Shown: in pieces, positions 16,309 to 25,068 of the stretch | How the letters are laid out: each line of letters opens with the position of its first letter | How positions within the stretch are numbered: position 1 is the first letter of the stretch | NCBI RefSeq assembly: GCF_026537325.1 | Contig: NZ_JAFNMJ010000004.1 | Span: 1 to 64,000 of the forward strand | DNA from: Bifidobacterium sp. B4142 | GTDB lineage: Bacteria > Actinomycetota > Actinomycetes > Actinomycetales > Bifidobacteriaceae | Direction: 5' to 3' | DNA length: 64,000 nucleotides | Notes under the pieces: model-generated | Told to the model about the DNA's origin: nothing | The model's database searches: none | Seen by the model: only the letters and a program-made list of their open reading frames with translations | Translations under genes and position numbers: made by a program

Positions 16309-17591
16309 TTGGCCTTGTTGTATTGAGCGATGGCTTTGTCGACATTGGCCGCAAACTCATCCGTTGAGGTATTGTCCACTAGCAGGCTTTGGCACTGTCG
16401 TCCAAGTACACTGACCGTATTTGCATCAAGTTGCACATCCCAAACTTGTGCATAATCGTTGACCTTGGCTATGTCAGACAGGACGTCCTGATATATGCGG
16501 GGGGTCTTGACGCTGCCTTTGGGCTTGACCGAAGGAATGACCCGATAATCGTTCAAAGCCACATCACCGTATTTGTCAAATAGGTATTTGAGAAAATCCT
16601 TCAGCTGGGGAGTTAGCTTGCCCTTGCTGACGGCAGTACCGATGCCCGAATTGGCAAAGAAGTCCGTGGGCGCAGTCTTGTCTCCTTTACCAAGCATGGG
16701 GAGGCGGAAATAACCGATGTCCGATTTCAGATTGCCGGAATCGTCAACGTATGACGGAAGATTCCAAGTACCGTCATACGTTATCGCAGCACGCTTGCTC
16801 TTGAACAGATTCAAGGTGGCGGTGGCATCCGAATTCGTGAAGCCAGGCTGGAAATATGCTGACATCTTTTGGAGGAAGGCAATTCCAGCTTGACCAGTTG
16901 GACTGGCCATAGATTCCTTTCCGACCTTGAGCTTGGCCAAGAACTCATTGCCGGTTTCCCTGTATGGAATCATCCCCAGGAACCTATAAAAAGGCCACTG
17001 GTCCTTGCCATCAAGAGCGATCGGAATAACGCCCGTGTCCTTAAGCTTCTGAAGGTCAGTCAGCAACTCGTCAAAGGTCTTAGGTTCCTCTGCAATTCCT
17101 GCTTTGCGGAAGGCGTCTTTGTTGTACCAAAAGTATTCCGCATTAGCGTTGAAAGTCATTAAGTGCAGGCTGCCGTCAGCCATTGTCGGGTATTTGGTGG
17201 ATATGTGATAAAAGCGATTGGTTACGCCAATGTCCTTGTAGAGTTTTCCAATATCTTCAGCACGACCGTCCTTGACAAGCTTGGCGAAGTACGGATCGGG
17301 ATCGGCATCCCATAACTCCGGCAAACGGTTACTGGATGCCAGCACTTTCAACTTTTGGTTATATGAAGGTCGATCAGAGATGTTCTGGAACTCCAGCTTA
17401 AAACCCTGATGCGACTTCGCGTACTCATCAGCGATCTGCTTGATTGCTTTTATGCTTCCTTCACTGGCGGACCTCGCACTGAGCCAAGTGATGGTACCCG
17501 ACCGTTGCGAAGAACCGCACCCCCCAAAACCAAATAAGGATAGGACAGCCACTGCACAGGTGCATGCCCTCTTGGCGAATGATAGTTTCAT
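16305..17591 (-). CDS. Sugar ABC transporter substrate-binding lipoprotein (GH2 cluster)
   Basis: This 428-residue family-1 solute-binding protein has a signal peptide ending in a lipobox with Cys25 (GFGGC). The mature protein shows the usual two-lobe pattern (IADEYAKSHQGFKLEFQNIS near the start, AEYFWYNKDAFRKAGI near residue 140). The start at 17591 is set by GGAGAG just before ATG; the frame extends upstream without a ribosome site. It is the first gene of the GH2 operon, under two LacI-type operator sites, and it picks up the oligosaccharide that the GH2 enzyme later cuts. Confidence 0.88.
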   Translation of the reverse strand: MKLSFAKRACTCAVAVLSLFGFGGCGSSQRSGTITWLSARSASEGSIKAIKQIADEYAKSHQGFKLEFQNISDRPSYNQKLKVLASSNRLPELWDADPDPYFAKLVKDGRAEDIGKLYKDIGVTNRFYHISTKYPTMADGSLHLMTFNANAEYFWYNKDAFRKAGIAEEPKTFDELLTDLQKLKDTGVIPIALDGKDQWPFYRFLGMIPYRETGNEFLAKLKVGKESMASPTGQAGIAFLQKMSAYFQPGFTNSDATATLNLFKSKRAAITYDGTWNLPSYVDDSGNLKSDIGYFRLPMLGKGDKTAPTDFFANSGIGTAVSKGKLTPQLKDFLKYLFDKYGDVALNDYRVIPSVKPKGSVKTPRIYQDVLSDIAKVNDYAQVWDVQLDANTVSVLGRQCQSLLVDNTSTDEFAANVDKAIAQYNKAK

Positions 17592-17640
17592 GGTCTCTCC
17601 TTCATTGGACGTAACCAACGCCACCTCATAGTGACTATAT

Positions 17641-17665
17641 GTCAACGTTGTCTGACAACGTTGAC
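17641..17665. promoter_or_regulatory. Twin LacI operators between GH2 operon and its regulator
   Basis: GTCAACGTTGTC (17641-17652) and GACAACGTTGAC (17654-17665) are near-perfect palindromes with central CG. One is the exact reverse complement of the other, so the whole block is also symmetrical. They sit between the divergent binding-protein and LacI genes and could repress both. A third partial site (CCGTTGTCAAT) lies near 17692. The core matches the palindrome at 2032-2043. Confidence 0.75.
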
Positions 17666-17714
17666 ATATGTAAAACTATACTAATTACAGACCGTTGTCA
17701 ATTCACGGGGGACA

Positions 17715-18764
17715 ATGCTAGATATGACACAGAACAGTGGCAATGCGAACAGCCACCCCACGATCAAGGACGTGGCGGCCCTTGCACAAGTCGCGCCAAA
17801 GACGGTATCCCGCGTGATCAATGAAGAGCCTTATGTATCTTCGACAACCAAGGAGCGAGTCCTTTCGGCCATTAAGGAACTGCACTATCGGCCCGACGTG
17901 CATGCAGCCGATCTGAAACGTGGCAAAAGCCACAGCAAAACCCTCGGGGTTCTGCTGGGAGCCAGACCCAATCCCTTCTCCTCATCGGTGCACTGGTCCA
18001 TTGACAGCGTCGCCGTGCAACACTCCAGCCTGGTTCTGGCCTCGGCGTTGACCGGTAATCAAGACAGGGACTCCAATACCGTGGACGAAATGCTGAGCCG
18101 GCGGATAGACGGACTGATCCTGGTCACAGCCGCTAGCTCGCAGGACTACCTGATTCCCGAAATGCGTCGTGGACTGGCCGTCGTCTTTGCCGACAGCACC
18201 TCTATGGGATTACCTTCAGACACCGTCATGTCTGACAACTATGCCGGTGCAATCAGTGGAACCCGGGCGCTTTTATCCATTGGGCACAGGAACATGGCCT
18301 ACCTAGGGGCCAAGAAAAACGTGTATACCGTAAGCCAGCGGAGAAAAGGCTTCCTCGCTGCCATCAAGGAGAGCTATCTGCCGATGGACAATATTGACCT
18401 CGTTGACGACATGGATGAACGCAAAGCATACACCGTCACATGCAGACTGTTAGACCGGGCACGAGCCAAACGGCCTACCGCGATCTTTGCAGGACAGAAC
18501 CTTATCGCTCGAGGTGTGATTCGCGCCCTAAGAACAAGAGGATTGGAAAAGAGCATAGCAATCATCAGCTTCGATGACGCCGATATGTTTGACATGCTTG
18601 ATCCCGGAATCACGGTCATCAAGCAGAATCCTGAGAACATCGGCCGAATAGCCGCAAACATGGCGTTCGAACGCATCGATGGCTTAACTGCCGAACCCCG
18701 CCACATCCTGCTTCCTACTGAATTGATCGCCAGAGGTTCAGGCGAGATACCTCCGAGCCAGTAA
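17715..18764 (+). CDS. LacI family transcriptional regulator of the GH2 cluster
   Basis: This 349-residue repressor has an N-terminal HTH (TIKDVAALAQVAPKTVSRVI, residues about 17-36, then the hinge helix region YRPDVHAADLKRG) and a periplasmic-binding-protein-like effector domain that ends LLPTELIARGSGE. It is divergent from the GH2 transporter operon, and twin operators lie between them, so it should repress that operon and itself until the sugar is present. The start could be 17715 or 17724: GGGGG at 17707 is close to the first and about 12 bases from the second. Confidence 0.88.
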   Translation: MLDMTQNSGNANSHPTIKDVAALAQVAPKTVSRVINEEPYVSSTTKERVLSAIKELHYRPDVHAADLKRGKSHSKTLGVLLGARPNPFSSSVHWSIDSVAVQHSSLVLASALTGNQDRDSNTVDEMLSRRIDGLILVTAASSQDYLIPEMRRGLAVVFADSTSMGLPSDTVMSDNYAGAISGTRALLSIGHRNMAYLGAKKNVYTVSQRRKGFLAAIKESYLPMDNIDLVDDMDERKAYTVTCRLLDRARAKRPTAIFAGQNLIARGVIRALRTRGLEKSIAIISFDDADMFDMLDPGITVIKQNPENIGRIAANMAFERIDGLTAEPRHILLPTELIARGSGEIPPSQ

Positions 18765-18892
18765 ATCACTTCGTTAACAGCAAAAGGCTGCAGGGCCCGG
18801 CACCATTAGAAAGATGCCATCATCGCCCACCGCCTCCAGATATAACTTGACCCAACAAAATTAACCTGATAATATTCTTGTATTGTCAATAA

Positions 18893-18902
18893 TAAACGTT
18901 TA
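18893..18902. promoter_or_regulatory. Palindrome before the second LacI gene
   Basis: TAAACGTTTA is a 10-bp perfect palindrome with central CG, seven bases before the start codon of the LacI gene at 18910. Its position suggests autoregulation of the LacI/ribose-type operon. It overlaps the ribosome-binding region. Confidence 0.5.
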
Positions 18903-18909
18903 GGATTCG

Positions 18910-20004
18910 ATGATGAAACACACTGGCGTTACCTTGAAGGACATTGCGGACGAGCTGAACCTTTCCGTGTATGCCGTGTCAAGGGCCATCAACGACCTAA
19001 GCGGGGTCTCCAAAACCACACGTGCCGCCGTACTGAAAGTCGCTAAAGAAAAGGGCTACATTCCCAACGTCAATGCCAGGGATCTGCGCAAGGGACTTCA
19101 CCACTCGGTCAGTCTCCTTACAGCAGGAATGTCAAATCCCTACTACCTGGATCTGATTAGCGGAATCGAGAGCATATTCCAAATACGGGGCGAAAACCTG
19201 CTCATATCAGACATCGCCATTGACGGCCACTACTCAGAGTCCGCCGAGAGCCTGCTGCTCCAGCATGTCTTGGAAACGCGACCCGGAGGGATAATATCAA
19301 CCCTGGGACTGAGCGATTCGTCCCGGCAGCGGCTGCGGGAGTGGAAGATGCCTGTAGTCTTCGTCGATTCGACTCCTGGATCAACTCACGAGGACTTCTC
19401 CTATGTCACAACAGATAACAAGGATGCCTCGAACAAACTGGGGAGCCATCTGGCGGGGCATCACTTCAAGCGATGGCTGTTGGTCATCTACCCATCGGTC
19501 TGGAACAGCCGATATATCAGAGAATCAGGGCTCCGCCAAGCAGCTGCGCGATGCGGAGCCGCCATCCGTGTTCTAGAATGCGGCAACGATCAGTTCTCCA
19601 CACGGAAAGCACTCGACGGGTTTTTGGATCATGACAAATTCCAGCCCGATGTCATTATCGCCGGCAACAACCCAATACTGCTGGGGATCATGACTTCCCT
19701 GCAGGCAAGGGCAATTGAAGTTCCCGATGATTTGGCACTAGTGGCGTTCGACGACTTCATATGGTCCGATCTGCTAAAACCGCGCATCACCCTGGTTGCG
19801 GAAGACAGCTATGGAATCGGCGCCAAGGCCGCTGAACACATTCTTGCACTGATTGATCAGAAACAAGACAGAAAAGGAGGTGACGACGATTCGAAACCGG
19901 ATGGGAAACCGCAAATGACGATGGGGCCCATCCATCAAACGATTGAAGCATCACTGAAGATCAGAGAATCGTGCGGTTGCAGGTATCCAACGGGGGCCGC
20001 CTGA
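18910..20004 (+). CDS. LacI family transcriptional regulator of the ribose-type operon
   Basis: This 364-residue regulator has an N-terminal HTH (VTLKDIADELNLSVYAVSRA, residues about 7-26) and the LacI effector-binding fold with KKGYIPNVN-type hinge (EKGYIPNVNARDLRKG). The C-terminal stretch about 320-345 is polar and Asp/Lys-rich (KGGDDDSKPDGK) and breaks the usual end of the family, which resumes with TIEASLKIRESCG. TAGGA precedes tandem ATG codons at 18910 and 18913. It is the first gene of an operon with a ribose-type ABC importer and an unknown enzyme-like gene, so it probably senses the imported sugar. Confidence 0.87.
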   Translation: MMKHTGVTLKDIADELNLSVYAVSRAINDLSGVSKTTRAAVLKVAKEKGYIPNVNARDLRKGLHHSVSLLTAGMSNPYYLDLISGIESIFQIRGENLLISDIAIDGHYSESAESLLLQHVLETRPGGIISTLGLSDSSRQRLREWKMPVVFVDSTPGSTHEDFSYVTTDNKDASNKLGSHLAGHHFKRWLLVIYPSVWNSRYIRESGLRQAAARCGAAIRVLECGNDQFSTRKALDGFLDHDKFQPDVIIAGNNPILLGIMTSLQARAIEVPDDLALVAFDDFIWSDLLKPRITLVAEDSYGIGAKAAEHILALIDQKQDRKGGDDDSKPDGKPQMTMGPIHQTIEASLKIRESCGCRYPTGAA

Positions 20005-20029
20005 CCGTTTTGCGAAAGGTAAATTAATT

Positions 20030-20989
20030 ATGAGATCCAAGAAAATCGTCACTGCGATGGTGGCAATTCTGGCCGCATCGCTCGCTCTAACCGGCTGCAG
20101 CAATGGCGACGAAGACAGACAGTCTGCACCAAAACGCACAGAAATCAAAAGCATTGGTCTGATGGTCCAAGATATGTCGAATCCCTTCTTCTCCTCCATG
20201 GACAAGGAAGCAAAAAAGGAGGCAAAACGAATCGGGGCACGTCTGAACGTTCAGGATGCCCAACTCGATTTGGCTACCCAAGATAACCAAATCTCTGCTT
20301 TCATCGAGCAGAACGTGGATCTGATTATCGTATCCGCCGTCGATGAAAGCGGCCTGCAACCGGCAATCAAGAGAGCTAGAGACGCGGGCATAATCGTTGT
20401 GGCTGTTGACACCCCAGCCAAAGGAGCTGATGCGATCGTGACAACCGATGGCGTACAGGCTGGGCAACTTTCCTGCTCTTACCTCTCAGAGAAGCTGGGA
20501 GGCAAAGGCAACATCCTAATCGTTGATGGAACACCCATTCAAACCATCACTGATAGGATCAAAGGCTGCAAGCAAGCGCTCAAGAAATACCCTGGAATCA
20601 AAGTGGCAGCCCAGCAGGCCTCAAAGAACGATAGAGCCACAGGGTTGACAGTGACCACTGATATGCTCACCGCCAACAAGGACGTGCAGGGCATCTTCGG
20701 CATGAACGACCCCTCTGCCCTCGGGGCAGCCCTGGCTGTGGAACAAGCCGGGCGGCAGGACCAGATCATCGTCACAGGCATCGATGCCAGCCCACAAGGA
20801 GTGGACGAGCTCAAGCGGGCAGGTTCGCCTTTCATTGGTGCAGCAACCCAGAATCCAAGGGCCATGGTTGATCAGGCCGTGAAGTTCGCCCAAGACAAGG
20901 TCAAAGGAAAGACACCCAAGAAAACGACCATCCTGATTCCCAGCGAAATGATCACTCGCGATAACGTCAACAAGTACAAAGGGTGGTGA
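20030..20989 (+). CDS. Ribose-type ABC transporter substrate-binding lipoprotein
   Basis: This periplasmic-binding-protein of the RbsB class has 319 residues. It has a signal peptide with lipobox LTGC (Cys23), then IGLMVQDMSNPFFSSMDKEA, DLIIVSAVDESGLQPAIKRA and VVAVDTPAKGADAIVTTDGV, all family hallmarks. Such proteins bind monosaccharides (ribose, galactose, xylose, allose). The start follows AAAGGTAAATT. It is followed by ATPase and permease genes of the same class, 2 bp ahead of the ATPase start. The sugar is not determined. Confidence 0.88.
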   Translation: MRSKKIVTAMVAILAASLALTGCSNGDEDRQSAPKRTEIKSIGLMVQDMSNPFFSSMDKEAKKEAKRIGARLNVQDAQLDLATQDNQISAFIEQNVDLIIVSAVDESGLQPAIKRARDAGIIVVAVDTPAKGADAIVTTDGVQAGQLSCSYLSEKLGGKGNILIVDGTPIQTITDRIKGCKQALKKYPGIKVAAQQASKNDRATGLTVTTDMLTANKDVQGIFGMNDPSALGAALAVEQAGRQDQIIVTGIDASPQGVDELKRAGSPFIGAATQNPRAMVDQAVKFAQDKVKGKTPKKTTILIPSEMITRDNVNKYKGW

Positions 20990-20991
20990 GC

Positions 20992-22509
20992 ATGTCTGAG
21001 AATAAAGCCGCCTTATTAGAGCTGCGGAACATCTGCAAGAGCTTTTCGGGTGTAACAGTCCTTGACAATGTCAGCCTAAACCTTTATGACCATGAGGTTC
21101 TGGCTCTAATGGGTGAAAACGGAGCAGGAAAATCGACACTGATGAACATCCTGTCAGGCAACCTCAGCCTCGATTCCGGTTCCATTGCCATCGAAGGCGA
21201 GCCTGTTGAAATCCGAACCCCCAAGCAGGCAACGGATCAAGGCATTGCCATCATCCATCAGGAGCTCAATGTCGTGCCAACCATGACTGTCGCCGAAAAC
21301 CTGGCCTTGGGTCAAGAGCCAAAGACGCGGTACGGTCTGATAGACAAAAAGCGCCTCAAGGATGAAGCCAGAAGCAAGCTTGAGGTCATCAAGGCGGACA
21401 TCGATCCAAATACGGAGTTGGGCAAACTAGGCATCGGCGAACAGCAAATGGTCGAAATAGCCAAGGCCCTCGCCCAGAAGGCCCGAATACTCATTCTGGA
21501 CGAGCCCACTGCTTCCCTATCGAAAGCCGAATCGGAGCAGCTGTTCACCCTGATCAGTACTCTTCGCGACGAGGGCACTGGACTGATCTACATCTCGCAC
21601 CGCATGGAGGAAGTCTGGCGTCTGGCTGATCGAATTACCGTGCTCCGTGATGGCCAGACTGTGTTGGCCGACAAGCTCTCCCAGGTCGACCAATCTCAGG
21701 TCGTATCCAAAATGGTCGGCAGAAAGGTTGAAAAACTCTATGAGCACGATGCCCGACAGAAAGGCGCCGAGGTTCTGAGGGTCGAAAATCTCAGAATCAA
21801 GGAAGACGACCAGCCTGTATCATTCAACGTCCACGCCGGCGAAGTTGTGGGCATGTCCGGGCTGGTCGGCGCCGGAAGGACAGAAATGGCGCGTGCCATA
21901 ATTGGCGCCGACCGCTGCGCCTCCATCAGCGTCCGGCTTCAGGGGAACAAGGTTCTTTTCCACTCTCCAAAATCGGCAATTAATCATGGAGTAGCCTACC
22001 TGCCGGAGAGCCGAAAGACCCAGAGCATCTTCCCCGTCATGAGCGTCGAAGAAAATATCGCCATCTCATCACTGGATCAGTTCCAATATCTGCATCTTCT
22101 ACGCAAGGGCAAGATGCGGGCATCCGTTCGGAACATCATGCAGGAGGTCAACATCGACCAGACCATGGAGCATACCGAGATCAACAATTTGTCCGGTGGC
22201 AATCAGCAGAAGGCCGTTCTAGCCCGATGGCTGCTCAAGAAATCGGACTTGCTCATCCTTGACGAGCCAACCCGAGGGGTAGATGTGGGCGCCAAACAGG
22301 AGATATATGGCTTGATCAATTCCCTCGCAAAAGCAGGGAAGGCAATCTTGATGATTTCCTCTGATCTACCTGAGGTATTGGGAGTCAGTGATCGGATTCT
22401 AGTGGTCCGGCAGAACGAGGTGGTGGCCAATATTCCAGCATCAGAAGCGTCTGAGGAAAACGTAATGTCGTATGCCACCGGGGTGAGCAAGCCGCAGTTG
22501 CTCGACTGA
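20992..22509 (+). CDS. Ribose-type sugar ABC transporter ATP-binding protein (RbsA-like)
   Basis: This 505-residue protein has two ABC domains. The first has Walker A GENGAGKST (about residue 40), signature LGIGEQQMVEIAKA and Walker B ILILDEPTA. The second has the degenerate A-loop GLVGAGRTEM usual for this family, signature LSGGNQQKAVLARW and Walker B LLILDEPTRG. The start is the ATG at 20992 because AAAGGGTGGTGAG precedes it; the frame also opens with GTG at 20983. It drives import with the permease and binding protein on either side, and, unlike the MalF/G-type systems here, this importer has a dedicated ATPase. Confidence 0.92.
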   Translation: MSENKAALLELRNICKSFSGVTVLDNVSLNLYDHEVLALMGENGAGKSTLMNILSGNLSLDSGSIAIEGEPVEIRTPKQATDQGIAIIHQELNVVPTMTVAENLALGQEPKTRYGLIDKKRLKDEARSKLEVIKADIDPNTELGKLGIGEQQMVEIAKALAQKARILILDEPTASLSKAESEQLFTLISTLRDEGTGLIYISHRMEEVWRLADRITVLRDGQTVLADKLSQVDQSQVVSKMVGRKVEKLYEHDARQKGAEVLRVENLRIKEDDQPVSFNVHAGEVVGMSGLVGAGRTEMARAIIGADRCASISVRLQGNKVLFHSPKSAINHGVAYLPESRKTQSIFPVMSVEENIAISSLDQFQYLHLLRKGKMRASVRNIMQEVNIDQTMEHTEINNLSGGNQQKAVLARWLLKKSDLLILDEPTRGVDVGAKQEIYGLINSLAKAGKAILMISSDLPEVLGVSDRILVVRQNEVVANIPASEASEENVMSYATGVSKPQLLD

Positions 22510-22602
22510 CTTATAAGACAGCAAACACATGGTTCCGATCCACCGTCCGTATGCATCGTTCGGGAAACCGGCAACCGTAACTTGGAACATGAAAGAAGCA
22601 TT

Positions 22603-23592
22603 ATGAAAGGCAAAAACGTCAATATTGCGGCAATCTGGGAGAAGGTTGGCATGCCCTTCGTCCTCTTGCTGCTCATACTCTTCATGCTGGTAAAGGCGCC
22701 AAATTTTGGCACGCTGAGCAATTTGTTCAACGTAGCCAGGGCCATATCCATCAACGCCATTCTGGCGGCAGGCATGACGCTGGTGATCATCACGGCCGGC
22801 ATCGACCTCTCTGTGGGCTCGACAATCGCTGTCAGCGGATGTGTGGCTGTACTGGCAGCCCGCTCAGGCATGAATCCTTTGATTGCCGTATCCCTTGGCA
22901 TCATCGTTGGGGCAATAGCGGGACTCGTCAATGGATTGCTGATTGCCTATTGCAACCTGGCCGCTTTCATCGTCACTCTCGGGACTATGACATTCCTGAG
23001 AGGACTGGCATACACGATCACCGGCGGACTGCCTATTGTTGACAACAATCTGTCTTTTAGAGCTATCGGCAACGGATATATCTGGCACATCCCGATCCCC
23101 TTCATCATCATGATCGTCGTATACCTGGTCATGTGGGTGGTCCTGGACAAAACACGGTATGGAGCTCATGTCTACGCAGCAGGAGGCAATCCAGAAGCCG
23201 CCCGGCTGGCAGGCATCAATGTCAAGTCAGTCCTTATGTCCGTCTACCTGATCGCCGGGCTATGCGCCGGTCTGGCAGGCTGCATTTTCGCCGCCAGGGT
23301 CGTATCGGCACAGCCGACGGCTGGCAATGGCTATGAAATGGATGCCATCGCCGCAACGGTACTCGGCGGCACCTCACTCGCTGGAGGCAAAGGACGCATA
23401 TCAGGCACTGTCATCGGTTCGGTCATCTTCGGAGTCTTAACAACCGGTCTCGTGCTGATGAATGTGCCATTCTTCACTCAGCAGCTGATCAAAGGCGTAG
23501 TCATCATCATTGCAGTCCTGATTGATGGAATGAAACAGAATTCCTTCTCATTCTCCTTCCTAAGGAGAAGAGCGGCCAGCATAGACGCATAA
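22603..23592 (+). CDS. Ribose-type sugar ABC transporter permease (RbsC-like)
   Basis: This 329-residue integral membrane protein has about eight to ten helices. Family sequences include ISINAILAAGMTLVIITAGI, DLSVGSTIAVSG, the YAAGGNPEAARLAGINV loop that contacts the ATPase and AIAATVLGGTSLAGGKGRI. The start at 22603 follows GAAAGAAG; TTG at 22582 is less likely. It is cotranscribed with the binding protein and ATPase and is followed 13 bp later by the unassigned 473-residue protein. Confidence 0.9.
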   Translation: MKGKNVNIAAIWEKVGMPFVLLLLILFMLVKAPNFGTLSNLFNVARAISINAILAAGMTLVIITAGIDLSVGSTIAVSGCVAVLAARSGMNPLIAVSLGIIVGAIAGLVNGLLIAYCNLAAFIVTLGTMTFLRGLAYTITGGLPIVDNNLSFRAIGNGYIWHIPIPFIIMIVVYLVMWVVLDKTRYGAHVYAAGGNPEAARLAGINVKSVLMSVYLIAGLCAGLAGCIFAARVVSAQPTAGNGYEMDAIAATVLGGTSLAGGKGRISGTVIGSVIFGVLTTGLVLMNVPFFTQQLIKGVVIIIAVLIDGMKQNSFSFSFLRRRAASIDA

Positions 23593-23605
23593 GGAGGCAA
23601 CAGCC

Positions 23606-25027
23606 ATGAGTATATCCGCACGCTATCAGATTCACTATTCCGGACCAGCACACTCGGGCCCCAGACCGATTCGGATACGTCTGCCCAGCTCAATCAACCA
23701 GCCGATTCTGACTGCTCAAGTCGAGCAAGAAGGTGCTGTCCCCTTTCAACGCCTGGCTGGGGAGGGCACGCCCGAAAACTCGGTCTATCTGGGCATAGTA
23801 GAACCGCATGACGACCAAATTATAGTCTTTGACGATTCATCATATGAGCCGGAAAGCGCAACTAGGCCCACATCCGGATCGTCTGAAGCCACCGGAGGTA
23901 TCAGGTCAATACATTCAGTTCACGAGCGTGATGCCGTATGCAGGCTGGATACCGGATACTTCGATCTCGAACTATGCAGAGGCACAGGATCAGGAGAAGG
24001 CGCATCCAAGTGGGGAATTCGGCACTTCATGAGCAAGGAGGAGCAAGTCGACCTGCTTAAGAGCGGCAACAACGCCCTAGGCGGTTTCTATGGGCCATTC
24101 TTCACCCCTGAGAATGGGCTCGTCAACCCGACTGAACATATGGTGGCACACGTAACGGTTGAAGAATGCGGACCGGTCATGCACCGCTATTTGCTCAGCG
24201 GACGCATCCCGGATGGTCTCCGTCCAGAGCTACGCGGCAAATCCTTCTCGGTTGAATTTACTTTCTACCGTGATGTCGACTTTTTCGACCGCCGATACCA
24301 AGTGGATCACTTTGAAACTGAAGTCAACGGGCGCTGTGCTCTGGATCGCATCACAGTCGGGGATGAATTTGAAAGCGGCGAAGGAGGACTGGTCTTTGAC
24401 CGCTTTGATTCCTATAACCGCACCCCTTACAGAGAAGGCGATCCCTATGCAGCCCTGTTGAAGCAAGAGGTGGCTTCCATCATCAACGAGGCCAAGAACC
24501 AGGAAAACCACCAGGAAGAACCAGCAAGATTCGCATACTTCCGCAATCTTCTGGACAGGGATTTGACCAATGCACACTGGGATTTGTACTGGCGGCTGTT
24601 CTCATACTGGGAGCACGCTCTCACCGATGCACAGATACGAGAGCATCTGGCTCAGGTGACCGACCAGGCACATGTGGCCGCCGATGCAAATGAACGTCCA
24701 TGGCACATGCCAAGTCAGGCAATTGATGTCTCATCCCTGCAAGACCAAACCATCTTCCCCGGGGCCGCTGATTGCACTGCAGAATTCAACAGCAGCAACG
24801 GGCGATGCATGATCTGGCTGACATCACAACCATCAGGCGGCTTTCAGATCGTCCAACGGCCACAGTCTGGCTGGGTTAACTGGGGAACCAATACAGAGAA
24901 TGAATCTCCAGCCCTGCCCGTAGGTACTCGGATCCGCACCATCTATGGTAACTATGCTCAATCTTGGCGGGAAAGAGCTGATTTGGAGACTCAGACAAAC
25001 ATACAAGTCCAGAAGCAAGCCTCCTGA
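23606..25027 (+). CDS. Unassigned protein in ribose-type ABC operon, possible carbohydrate-active enzyme
   Basis: I do not recognise the family of this 473-residue protein. It starts with a strong ribosome site (AAGGAGG) 13 bp after the permease and has no signal peptide or membrane segment, so it is cytoplasmic. The middle part is beta-rich, with a pattern seen in beta-sandwich domains of glycosidases and lyases: VTVEECGPVMHRYLLSGRIP (about 190), then FSVEFTFYRDVDFFDRRYQV (about 215-235) and GGLVFDRFDSYNRTPYREGD (about 265). Residues 290-310 are Gln/Glu-rich. The N-terminal 80 residues are beta-like too. Being the last gene after binding protein, ATPase and permease, it probably acts on the imported sugar or conjugate as a hydrolase, lyase or epimerase. 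No catalytic residue can be named. Confidence 0.75.
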   Translation: MSISARYQIHYSGPAHSGPRPIRIRLPSSINQPILTAQVEQEGAVPFQRLAGEGTPENSVYLGIVEPHDDQIIVFDDSSYEPESATRPTSGSSEATGGIRSIHSVHERDAVCRLDTGYFDLELCRGTGSGEGASKWGIRHFMSKEEQVDLLKSGNNALGGFYGPFFTPENGLVNPTEHMVAHVTVEECGPVMHRYLLSGRIPDGLRPELRGKSFSVEFTFYRDVDFFDRRYQVDHFETEVNGRCALDRITVGDEFESGEGGLVFDRFDSYNRTPYREGDPYAALLKQEVASIINEAKNQENHQEEPARFAYFRNLLDRDLTNAHWDLYWRLFSYWEHALTDAQIREHLAQVTDQAHVAADANERPWHMPSQAIDVSSLQDQTIFPGAADCTAEFNSSNGRCMIWLTSQPSGGFQIVQRPQSGWVNWGTNTENESPALPVGTRIRTIYGNYAQSWRERADLETQTNIQVQKQAS

Positions 25028-25030
25028 CTA

Positions 25031-25068
25031 AATCATCCGGTCCGTCAGGCCGGACGGACCGGATGATT
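25031..25068. terminator. Strong bidirectional terminator hairpin
   Basis: A perfect 16-bp stem (AATCATCCGGTCCGTC at 25031-25046 with its complement at 25053-25068) has a six-base loop. It lies four bases after the unassigned gene's stop. The stop codon of the DUF4186 gene (25045-25047) is inside it, so the last codons of that gene form one arm. Confidence 0.75.
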
